The notes under the pieces are model-generated. The model made no database searches. It saw nothing but the letters and a program-made list of their open reading frames with translations, and had not been told where the DNA came from. Shown here in pieces: positions 25,192-32,651 of a stretch of DNA of 64,000 bases; the first letter of the stretch is position 1; each line of letters starts with the position of its first letter. A program made the position numbers and the translations under genes. Source of the DNA: CAWCUU01 sp963798855 (GTDB taxonomy: Bacteria > Gemmatimonadota > Gemmatimonadetes > Longimicrobiales > RSA9); the NCBI GenBank assembly GCA_963798855.1, contig CAWCUU010000002.1, positions 496,001 to 560,000 on the forward strand. Reading direction: 5' to 3'.

Positions 25192-26799
25192 TCAGAACGA
25201 GGTCCACGTACTGAAGTACACCCGGTCGCTGACGAGGCTTCCGCCCCAGTCGTGACCGAGCCGGAGCGAGGCCCATGCACGCGCCGAGAGCGGCGCCGTC
25301 AGCGACACGCCGACCCCCTGCGACGTCACCTCCCCCGCGCCCGCGCCGTAGAGGTGCCATTCGCCCGTGACCCGGCTTCGGCCCCAGCTGCGGCCGAGCG
25401 AAGGCGCGATGTAGAGGGAGCGCATCCCCTCCGTGTCCCACCAGCTCGCCGCGGCGGCGAAGTCGAGGCGCATCGGCGAGAAGGACGGCAGCGCGACCGA
25501 GCCGGACCACGAACGGCCGCCGGGACCACCCTCCGTCCGGGTCCGGGCCGCGGAGAGGTTCATCGAGACGCCATCGCGCCAGTAGCCGATGCCCGCCGAG
25601 AGCCGGCGCCGCTCGGGCAGCGGCGGCGCCTCCGGCAGCCACGGCAGCACACCGCGGTCGAGCAGCCAGCCGACCTCGAAGCTGGCCCCCTCCAGCGGCA
25701 GCGGCGCGCTCCCGAACAGATGCACCTCACCGACGGTCCACGAGCCGGTGGAATCGCGATCGACGCGCAGCTGCTGCACCCCGCGCCAGCCGCGCCAGCT
25801 CGCGCTCTGAGTCAACCCCGCGAAGCGCATCGCGGCGCTCTGGTCGGGCCGGCGCTCGTGCAGCGAGAGGTCCGCGTCGTAGCGCAGCGCGCCCCGTCGG
25901 GCGGCCACATCCGCGAAGATCGCGCGCTTCGCCGTGTGGCCGGCCACGCCCTCGTCGCCTCGCAGCGGCTCCCAGCCGGCCTCGACGCCAATGCCGATGG
26001 ACGGCGGCCCCAGGCGGGCGGAGAGTCCGTCCCAGTACCCGCCGTAGGATTCGTGGCGCGAGTAGAAGCGTCCCGCCTCGAGGCGCAGCGGAACGACCCG
26101 GAACTCCCGCGACACGCTGGCCTGGTAGAAGCGCGGCGACCACGCAGGCGCGAACAGCTCCCGGTCCGAGTAGCGGTACGAGGCCCGCATGTCGAGAGCG
26201 ACGACGACGTCGCCGGGCAGCCCGGCCGCGGTTGCGCGCAGCCGCAGCGCCGGGATCGCCTGCGTCGTGTTCGTCCGGGTGTCGGGCCCGTTCGCCGAGA
26301 CGCGCACGCCGTCCACCTCGAGCGCGACGCGCCCGTCGAGGCTCGGAACCCGACCCACCCGCCCGCCGGCAGGCGAAGCCTCCGGCGGCGCCTCGGCCGG
26401 CACCGCCGCCGCCGGGTCGGCCGGGAGAGGCATCGGCGCGGCGGAGTCGGGAGGCGCCGCGGCGACCCTGCCCCCTCCCGCAAGCTCCAGCTCCCACTCG
26501 GCGCCGCGCGTGGCGCTGAAGGGACGGCCAGCGAACTGCACCACCGCCCGCTCGGATGCGACGGCAGTCACGACGACGCGGCCCACCGACACGCTGTCCT
26601 GGCCGGCATAGACGGCCAGGGTGTCGCCCGCGATGAGTCGGTGCTCGGGCGGAAGCGACAGGTAGAGACTCGCCCCGGCGATCTGCTCCAGCCTGGCGTG
26701 TAGCCGCGGCTCCTGCGCGAGCGCTCGGGACGCCGGCCCGGCGGCGGCCATGGCCGCCACGCCGAGCAGCAGTGCCCGGAGGCGCAGCCGGCTAGTCAT
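25192..26799 (-). CDS. Outer-membrane beta-barrel of multihaem operon
   Basis: 535 residues. Signal peptide MTSRLRLRALLLGVAAMAAA, then a short periplasmic domain (HARLEQIAGASLYLSLPPEH) and a proline/alanine-rich linker near residues 110-140. The remainder has alternating short amphipathic strands typical of a barrel (for example FYSRHESYGGYWDGLSARLG; SMNLSAARTRTEGGPGGRSW) and ends in YFSTWTSF, the aromatic C-terminus recognised by the Bam machinery. The number of strands cannot be counted reliably by eye; length suits 18-24. It overlaps the 13-haem cytochrome gene by 8 bases. By position it would be the porin of a porin-cytochrome conduit; I see no strong similarity to MtrB. Confidence 0.75.
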   Translation of the reverse strand: MTSRLRLRALLLGVAAMAAAGPASRALAQEPRLHARLEQIAGASLYLSLPPEHRLIAGDTLAVYAGQDSVSVGRVVVTAVASERAVVQFAGRPFSATRGAEWELELAGGGRVAAAPPDSAAPMPLPADPAAAVPAEAPPEASPAGGRVGRVPSLDGRVALEVDGVRVSANGPDTRTNTTQAIPALRLRATAAGLPGDVVVALDMRASYRYSDRELFAPAWSPRFYQASVSREFRVVPLRLEAGRFYSRHESYGGYWDGLSARLGPPSIGIGVEAGWEPLRGDEGVAGHTAKRAIFADVAARRGALRYDADLSLHERRPDQSAAMRFAGLTQSASWRGWRGVQQLRVDRDSTGSWTVGEVHLFGSAPLPLEGASFEVGWLLDRGVLPWLPEAPPLPERRRLSAGIGYWRDGVSMNLSAARTRTEGGPGGRSWSGSVALPSFSPMRLDFAAAASWWDTEGMRSLYIAPSLGRSWGRSRVTGEWHLYGAGAGEVTSQGVGVSLTAPLSARAWASLRLGHDWGGSLVSDRVYFSTWTSF

Positions 26800-27862
26800 T
26801 TCGACCCCGCGGATGGCAGCTGTAGCAGAGTGCGCTGTCGTAGGCGTAACCGTTGACCTGCTGGTGGTGCGCGTCCATGTCCGGCTGCGAGTGACAGGCG
26901 AAGCACGAGAACACGACGTAGTTCGACGGGTCCGTATGGCAGTCGGAGCAGCGGTTCCAGCGACCCGCGTGCGCCCCCGAGAAGATCGGGAACCAGCTCT
27001 GGTCGTGGTCGAACGAGGCGTCGTCCCACCGACTCGGGTTGTGACAGTCGGCGCATGTCGTCGGATAGCCGCTGCTCCCGTGCGCGGACGTGTAACCTGC
27101 CCTGTGACAGGCGATGCAGTCGTCGTTGCCCGTCGGCGGCGGCTGGAACAGCAGCGCGTTGTCCGGCCGCCGGTGGCAGCTCGTGCACGGCAGCGTCGCG
27201 TGCGCGCCGAGCAGCGCGAAGCCGTTCGACACCGCAGCGTGGTCGAAGCGCGCACCGCCCCAGAACGACGTGCCGTGACAGTCGCGGCAGTCGGTCTGGA
27301 ACTGCGCCGCGACGTGGTCGATCGTCGAGGCGTCGCGGTAGTCGCGCTCGTGGCACGCGAAGCAGTCCGTCGGTAGCCGCCTGAACGCCCCCGCCTCGTC
27401 GCTTACGTGACAGCTCTCGCAGGTGACTCGCTCGTGCGCCCCTGTCAGCGGAAAGACTCCTCGCGCGTGCGCGTCCACGCGTGCGGCCGAGTGGAAGGAG
27501 CGGGTGTCGTGGCACGAGGCGCAGTCGCGGCCGAGTCTCCCCTGGTGCACGTCCGCGTGGCAGGCGGCGCAGTCGCTTATCGGCGTCGCGGGCTCCGCGA
27601 AGCGCAGGTCGAGATGACACCCCCCGCAGGCGATGTCGGCGTGCGTGCCGGTCAGCGGCTGCCCGGTGTCACGTCGGTGGTCGAACGAGACGTCCTCGCG
27701 CAGAGGCCTCCAGCCTTCCAGCGTGTGACAGGCGTCGCACACCAGCGGCCGCCGTGTGCGCCCGTGGGGGCTCTCCGTCCGAGCCCGCTGCCCGGCGGCG
27801 GCGGTCGGTGCGAGGAAGAGGAGCGCGAGCGCGATGCGGGCGCTGGTCCTGACACGCGTCAT
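26792..27862 (-). CDS. Periplasmic/surface 13-haem c-type cytochrome
   Basis: 356 residues with signal peptide (MTRVRTSARIALALLFLAPT) and 13 CxxCH haem motifs, about one per 25 residues (first CDACH near residue 43, last CYSCH near 349). Motifs are grouped in a repeated module of the form F-D-H ... F-P-L-x-G-x-H ... C-x-x-C-H ... C-x-x-C-H, for example GVFPLTGAHERVTCESCHVS. Free His residues in FDH and GxH probably give the distal haem ligands. This belongs to the doubled-CxxCH / cytochrome c3-like superfamily. Start ATG 27862 overlaps the upstream cytochrome stop (ATGA). Confidence 0.9.
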   Translation of the reverse strand: MTRVRTSARIALALLFLAPTAAAGQRARTESPHGRTRRPLVCDACHTLEGWRPLREDVSFDHRRDTGQPLTGTHADIACGGCHLDLRFAEPATPISDCAACHADVHQGRLGRDCASCHDTRSFHSAARVDAHARGVFPLTGAHERVTCESCHVSDEAGAFRRLPTDCFACHERDYRDASTIDHVAAQFQTDCRDCHGTSFWGGARFDHAAVSNGFALLGAHATLPCTSCHRRPDNALLFQPPPTGNDDCIACHRAGYTSAHGSSGYPTTCADCHNPSRWDDASFDHDQSWFPIFSGAHAGRWNRCSDCHTDPSNYVVFSCFACHSQPDMDAHHQQVNGYAYDSALCYSCHPRGRND

Positions 27863-29535
27863 GGTTTGTGCTCCGGCGCGGAAGCCGGCGCGTGGCAGCC
27901 GGCGCAGTTCGTAGGCAGTGGCGTATAGCGCACGACCGCGCGCCCGCCTTCCTTCACCGCCCCGTGGCACGCGGCGCAGGCGAGGCCCGCATGCGAACCG
28001 GTGAGCGGGAAGCGCGTGCGGCCGTGGTCGAACGCGGCGATGGCGAACGTGCTCGTCACGTGACACGCGTCGCAGCGTCGGCCCGCGAACTGCTCGCCGT
28101 GCGGCGAGTCCGTCGCGTGGCAGCTCGCGCAGGCGCGGTCGCCGACCCGGGCGTGGTCGAAGGCGACGTCGCGAAACGTCGTGGTTCGGTGACACCCCTC
28201 ACACGGCTGGCTGCCGAAGCGTCCGGCGTGCGGATCATCGCCGGCGTGACAGTCGCGACACGAAGTCGCCGCGAGACGGAACACCGGGCGGACCTCGCCG
28301 CGGGGACGGTGACAGGCGTCGCACGCCACGGCGAGGTGCGCCCCCGACAACGCGAAGCCGGTCGTCGAGTCGTGCTTCTCGGGCCCGAACGTGGCCGGAG
28401 TCCAGCCGCGCTCGACGTGGCACCGCGAGCACGCCGCGCCTCCACGGCTCGCCCGCAACGCGCCGTCGTGCGCGTCGAGGTGGCACGACTCGCACCCCTG
28501 CGCCTCGGGCCGGGGGTAGGCGTGGCCGCGCGTGCCTCGCGGGAAGCGGAGTCGGAGCGCTGCATCGTGCGGCGGCCGAGGCGCGTGGCAGGCGGCGCAC
28601 TCGAGAGTCGCATGCGCGCCGCGCAACGGGAATCCCGTGCGGGAGTGATCGAAGCGGCCGGGCAGCGCCGTGCCCCGCAGGCGGCCCCAGCCATCGGTCG
28701 TGTGGCAGTCCGTGCAGGCTCCGGCCATCGCGCCGCGGTGCTCGTCGGCGTGGCAGGCGTCGCAGCTGCGGTGATCGACGGGCCGATAGCGGAGCGCGCC
28801 GACCGCCGGCGTCTTCGCGCCGGCAGCGGCCACGGCGGCCCGCGGGTGACACTTCGTGCACGCGACGTCGAGGTGCAGTCCGGTCAGCGGGAACGCCGCG
28901 CGACGGTGGTCGAAGCGGGGAGCGCGCTGCCAGTCCGACTCGTCGTGGCACTGATCGCAGGCCCGGCCGCGAAACTGGTCCGCGTGCGGGTCGTCGGCGA
29001 CGTGGCAGGCGCCGCACGTCGTCGGGAGCCCGAGCATGGTGCGTCCCGAGCCGCCGTGACGTCGCCGGAACTCCCTCACATCCGCCGCGGTCACGCGCCT
29101 GAGCGCATGACACTCCGCGCATTCGACGCGGGCGTGCGCGCCGCGCAACGCGAATCCCGCCTCCGTCGCGTGGTCGAACCGGGCCGTGTCGAGCCGCACG
29201 AGCGCGAAGTCGCGGCCGAAGTGCTCGCGGTGGCACTCCGCGCACGGCTGTCGGGTGACCCGCGCGTGATAACCCTTGCCGACGGCGATGCGACGCGCGA
29301 GCGGCTCGTGGCAGGCGAGGCAACGCTCCGAGGAGGCGCCTCGCTGCCCCGGCTCATGACAGGAGGTACAGCTGCGCACCCCCTCCAGCGCCGCATGCGC
29401 TTCGCTCAACCTTCCCGGCGACAGGATCTGCGCCACGGCGGGTGCAGCGCCCCGTGCTCCGAGACCGAGCGAGATGAGGACGGCCGCCAGTCGCCCGGCA
29501 AGCTGCGCGACGCCGCGTTTCGCATGCGTGCCCAT
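27859..29535 (-). CDS. Periplasmic/surface 19-haem c-type cytochrome
   Basis: 558 residues with signal peptide (MGTHAKRGVAQLAGRLAAVL then APAVAQ) and 19 CxxCH motifs (first CTSCH near residue 56, last CAGCH near 546). The same module as in the downstream 13-haem protein recurs many times, for example RTGFPLRGAHATLECAACHA and RTRFPLTGSHAGLACAACHG, each preceded by FDH. Spacing of roughly 30 residues per haem suggests a long molecular wire. It begins 3 bases after the stop of the b-type cytochrome gene. It could span the periplasm or sit within or beyond the barrel encoded downstream. Confidence 0.9.
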   Translation of the reverse strand: MGTHAKRGVAQLAGRLAAVLISLGLGARGAAPAVAQILSPGRLSEAHAALEGVRSCTSCHEPGQRGASSERCLACHEPLARRIAVGKGYHARVTRQPCAECHREHFGRDFALVRLDTARFDHATEAGFALRGAHARVECAECHALRRVTAADVREFRRRHGGSGRTMLGLPTTCGACHVADDPHADQFRGRACDQCHDESDWQRAPRFDHRRAAFPLTGLHLDVACTKCHPRAAVAAAGAKTPAVGALRYRPVDHRSCDACHADEHRGAMAGACTDCHTTDGWGRLRGTALPGRFDHSRTGFPLRGAHATLECAACHAPRPPHDAALRLRFPRGTRGHAYPRPEAQGCESCHLDAHDGALRASRGGAACSRCHVERGWTPATFGPEKHDSTTGFALSGAHLAVACDACHRPRGEVRPVFRLAATSCRDCHAGDDPHAGRFGSQPCEGCHRTTTFRDVAFDHARVGDRACASCHATDSPHGEQFAGRRCDACHVTSTFAIAAFDHGRTRFPLTGSHAGLACAACHGAVKEGGRAVVRYTPLPTNCAGCHAPASAPEHKP

Positions 29536-29538
29536 GGG

Positions 29539-30462
29539 TCAGAACGGCCAGCCGTAGCCGAAGTAGACCGCGACCGCCACGTGCACGGCCAGGATCAGCA
29601 GCATCACCAGCGCCAGGGGCAGGTGGAACACGTGCCAATGCCGGAACAGTCGCTGCAGCGGCTCGAGCAGCCGGATCTGCTGCTCCGTCCTCGCCCGGTC
29701 CTCGGCGATCGCGAGCAGCCTCGACCGAGCCGCCGGGTCCACGCCCGCGCGAGCGAGCGCCTGCTCCCCGCGGCGACGTCGCCCCCGGCGCCCCAGATCG
29801 AAGCGGAGCGTGTCCGCGATCGCGGCAACGCCGCCGACCTGGCCTTCGGGCGCCGGCCCCGATCCCCCTGTCCGCGTCAGGAGCATCCCCATCGTTTCCG
29901 CCGGCACGCCGACCCCTGACATCTGCGCCCCGAGCTCCCTCTCACGCTCGCGCAACGCGCGCAGCACCTGCGCCCTGCCTCCCAGTGTCCGCGGAATCCT
30001 GACGTACACGTAGCGCCCGAACACGCCGCTCGCGACGACCGCGGCCATGCTCCAGAACGCGATCGCGACCAGCCCCCCGAACTTGAAGCTGGTGTGGAGC
30101 AGGACGAGGAACGGCCCGAGCGTGCAGAGGAAGATGTGGAAGCTGAGCCAGCCGCGGAGTCGGCCGAGCCGCGAGAGCCGGGCCGAGCGCTTGCGCAGCG
30201 AATAGAGCACGACCCCGACGAGGATGAGGACGGTGCCGACGATGCCGTAGGAGTGCCCGACGACGCCGGTCGGCGCGAACAGCCCTGCCGCCGGGGCGAA
30301 CGCCCGCCGATCGACCGGCGTCAGGTAGTACGGAAGCCCGGGCACCAGCGCGAGGAGCGCGATGATCACCCAGAGCCCCGCCAGCGCGTGCGCCAGGCGT
30401 CCACCACCGCGAACGTCCGCGCTCGTCGCTCCGGCCGCGGCTTCGCGCACGGACTCCGTCAC
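29539..30462 (-). CDS. Membrane b-type cytochrome, head of multihaem operon
   Basis: About 307 residues with four clear membrane helices: LAHALAGLWVIIALLALVPG, GIVGTVLILVGVVLYSL, HIFLCTLGPFLVLLH (joined to GLVAIAFWSMAAVVASGVFG) and HVFHLPLALVMLLILAVHVA. Histidines spaced across helices (GHSYG; SFHIFLC..VLLHTSFK; HWHVFHL..AVHVA) suit two b haems, so it is probably a quinol-oxidising membrane cytochrome feeding the periplasmic cytochromes. The start is uncertain: GTG 30462 has no ribosome-binding site; GTG 30450 has GGAG close by. A hairpin with a T-run ends 16 bases upstream of 30462. Confidence 0.75.
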   Translation of the reverse strand: MTESVREAAAGATSADVRGGGRLAHALAGLWVIIALLALVPGLPYYLTPVDRRAFAPAAGLFAPTGVVGHSYGIVGTVLILVGVVLYSLRKRSARLSRLGRLRGWLSFHIFLCTLGPFLVLLHTSFKFGGLVAIAFWSMAAVVASGVFGRYVYVRIPRTLGGRAQVLRALRERERELGAQMSGVGVPAETMGMLLTRTGGSGPAPEGQVGGVAAIADTLRFDLGRRGRRRRGEQALARAGVDPAARSRLLAIAEDRARTEQQIRLLEPLQRLFRHWHVFHLPLALVMLLILAVHVAVAVYFGYGWPF

Positions 30463-30478
30463 GACAGGAGGAACAGGC

Positions 30479-30517
30479 AAAAAAAGACCCCACTCGCCAC
30501 CAAGGGGGGAGTGGGGT
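30479..30517 (-). terminator. Intrinsic terminator-like hairpin in the leader of the cytochrome operon
   Basis: On the minus strand a 9-bp perfect stem ACCCCACTC / GAGTGGGGT with a 13-base loop is followed at once by C and seven T. No minus-strand gene lies upstream before the plus-strand stress-protein gene, so a transcript must start between 30520 and about 30735 and pass this hairpin to reach the cytochrome genes. That suggests an attenuator. Confidence 0.55.
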
Positions 30518-30736
30518 ATCCACCGCCTGAGCAATGCGGCGGGCCTCGGGCGCACCCACCCATCCCGACTGCCCACCGACCGGCGGCTACCCCGTGGCCG
30601 CTTCAATTTAGGCGGAACCTGAGGCGCGCCGCAACGATCTCGCGATCGAAAATCCGACAGCCTTTCCGGCTTTCTCCTACTGACGCCCCGCCCGTGCGGG
30701 GCTATCGTGCCGATATCCCGGTCAGGAGGCGCGAGC

Positions 30737-31657
30737 ATGTACCGTTCGATTCTCGTCCCCGTCGACGGCTCCACCTTCGCGGAGCACGCCGTGCCCTGGG
30801 CGCGGCTCATCGCCCGCCTCGCGGATGCGGAGCTGATGCTCATCCTCGTCCACGAGACGCCGCTCCTCTCGAATGCCGAGGCCGGCCCGCTCGTGCAACT
30901 CGAGCGCTGGGACATGGAGCACCGGCGCAGCGAGCAGACTTATCTGCACGTGCTCGCGGAACGCGTGGCGGAGGAGGCGGGACGGCCCGTCGGCCAGGTG
31001 CTCACGGAAGGGCCCGACGTCGTGACGGCGCTCGAGCAACGCATCCGAGACCAGGGCGCGGACCTGGTCGTCATGACAACGCACGGACGCGCGGGGCTGC
31101 AGCGCGCGTGGCTGGGCAGCGTCGCGGACGGGCTGATCCGCCGTGCCCGATGCCCGGTCCTGTTGATCCGCCCGACGAGCGACGAGATCTCGCACGGCGC
31201 CGAGGCACGGCCGTTCCGTAGGATTCTCGTCGCGCTCGACGGCAGCGAAATCGCCGAGGCGGCCCTTCCGCACGCGCGGTCGCTGGCCCGCCTCTGCGGC
31301 GCGCGCCTGACGCTGCTCCGCGTCGTCGCCCCGCCCGCGGCCATCTCCTCGCCCTACATCCCGCACCAGACCTTGCTGAACCGGGAGGAGCTCGACCGCA
31401 GGCAGGAGCAGGCCCGAGCCTATCTGGACGCCAGGGTGGCGCAGCTCATGGACGAGGGCCCACTCGACGCCGACACGCGCGTCTCGCTCGACTACCACGC
31501 CGCGCACGGCATCCTGCAGGCCGCGCAGGACGAGGATGCGGACCTGATCGTGACCGGAAGCCACGGCCGCGGCGCGATCTCCCGTCTGGTCATGGGCAGC
31601 GTGGCGGACAAGGTGGTGCGCGCCGCGGAGGTGCCCGTGCTCGTCTGCCGCGGCTGA
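30737..31657 (+). CDS. Tandem-domain universal stress protein
   Basis: 306 residues made of two UspA domains. Domain 1: MYRSILVPVDGSTFAEHAVP and VVMTTHGRAGLQRAWLGSVA; domain 2: FRRILVALDGSEIAEAALPH and IVTGSHGRGAISRLVMGSVA. Both keep the ATP-binding G-x2-G-x9-G-S motif, so this is the ATP-binding UspFG-like type. The start ATG 30737 follows AGGAGG. It is divergent from the cytochrome operon and shares the roughly 220-base intergenic region, so both promoters lie there. USPs support survival under oxygen, energy or redox stress. Confidence 0.9.
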   Translation: MYRSILVPVDGSTFAEHAVPWARLIARLADAELMLILVHETPLLSNAEAGPLVQLERWDMEHRRSEQTYLHVLAERVAEEAGRPVGQVLTEGPDVVTALEQRIRDQGADLVVMTTHGRAGLQRAWLGSVADGLIRRARCPVLLIRPTSDEISHGAEARPFRRILVALDGSEIAEAALPHARSLARLCGARLTLLRVVAPPAAISSPYIPHQTLLNREELDRRQEQARAYLDARVAQLMDEGPLDADTRVSLDYHAAHGILQAAQDEDADLIVTGSHGRGAISRLVMGSVADKVVRAAEVPVLVCRG

Positions 31658-31798
31658 GGCAGCGGCGAGTCCCTACATGGCTTTCCTCCACCTCCCTACA
31701 GACGAGCGGAGCCGCTGCGTCCATCTTTCGAGCGCTCGACCGTGACGCGCGGCCGAACGAACGGCGGCGCAGCTCGCCCTCGCAGATCTGGAGGAGGC

Positions 31799-32440
31799 AT
31801 GGCGACGCAGATCCTACCCCCAGCCCCGATCGACCTGCGGCGCGAGTTGCGGGGGCTCTACAGCTCCTCGGCCGCGACCATCAGCGTGCTCGACGTGCCG
31901 CGACTCAAGTTCCTGATGGTGGACGGTCACGGGACCGGTGGCGCGAGCCTCGCGCTCGCGGACGCCGCGAATGCACTCTTCCAGCTCTCGCGCGTGCTCG
32001 GCTCCACCCTGCGCTGGAGCCTCGGCGTCGTCTACCGGCCCATGCCGCTCGAGGCCCTCTACGACACGGCCCCGCCGGCCGACGGAGCGAGCAGCCTGCG
32101 GCCGTGGACGCTGATGATCATGCAGCCCGACGCCGTCACGCCCGTTCTGCTCAATGGCGCCCGGGCCGCCGCCGCCCGGCATCGCTCGCTCCCCGCGCTC
32201 GACGCGGTCCGCCTCGATGAGCTCCACGAGGGGCTCTCCGTCCAGATCCTGCAGCTCGGTGAGCAGCCCGGCGAAGCCGCGACGCTCGCACGGCTGCACA
32301 CCTTCCTCGCCGAGCACGGCTACCGCGCCCGCGGCCGCCACCATCTGGTCTACCTCGACGATCCACGACGCACTCCACCCGAAACGATCCGGACGGTCGT
32401 CCGCCAGCCCATCGACACCACGCTCGGCCAGCCGATCTGA
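31799..32440 (+). CDS. GyrI-like small-molecule-binding protein
   Basis: 213 residues. MATQILPPAPIDLRRELRGL leads to ISVLDVPRLKFLMVDGHGTG, the start of a GyrI-like (SOUL/SAV2428-type) fold, with TLRWSLGVVYRPMPLEALYD, RPWTLMIMQPDAVTP and a C-terminal HHLVYLDDPRRTPPETIRTV. The family contains putative small-molecule-binding or hydrolase proteins; no DNA-binding domain is attached. The ATG 31799 has GGAGGAGG 3-4 bases upstream and is preferred over the longer open frame from 31742. Ligand unknown. Confidence 0.7.
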   Translation: MATQILPPAPIDLRRELRGLYSSSAATISVLDVPRLKFLMVDGHGTGGASLALADAANALFQLSRVLGSTLRWSLGVVYRPMPLEALYDTAPPADGASSLRPWTLMIMQPDAVTPVLLNGARAAAARHRSLPALDAVRLDELHEGLSVQILQLGEQPGEAATLARLHTFLAEHGYRARGRHHLVYLDDPRRTPPETIRTVVRQPIDTTLGQPI

Positions 32441-32651
32441 GGCCGGCCGCGCCGGGGCGTCGTAGAGCCGGGGCGCCCTGCGGGGGCGCCGTAGCCATGG
32501 CGCCCCGCGGGGGGCCGGGAGAGCGGTCGATGGCCTTCGGCCGCCCCACCTCGCACACTTCCCGACCAACACTTCACACCTCACGCTTCACCCTTCGCAC
32601 TTCAACGCACACGCCGCTACATTGGGTCGGTTTCGGAGGGCGGATATTCAC
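32441..32651. other. Intergenic region with terminator-like hairpin
   Basis: Contains the perfect 8-bp hairpin GGGGCGCC-N8-GGCGCCCC at 32483-32506 after the GyrI-like gene, then a pyrimidine/adenine-rich stretch of repeated CACTTC-like words (about 32550-32620) that must carry the glgP promoter. No T-run follows the hairpin. Confidence 0.4.

Noticed and set aside
26799..27255. N-terminal extension of the barrel protein
   Set aside because: The extra 150 codons are a shadow of the 13-haem cytochrome; ATG 26799 gives a proper signal peptide.
27863..28195. N-terminal extension of the 13-haem cytochrome
   Set aside because: The upstream part is out-of-frame reading of the 19-haem gene; ATG 27862 starts a signal peptide and overlaps the stop as ATGA.
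30479..30735. Known riboswitch class (T-box, cobalamin, c-di-GMP) in the cytochrome leader
   Set aside because: A GGGTGGGTGCGC stretch faintly recalls the T-box and GCCAC the cobalamin box, but the full conserved cores are not present.
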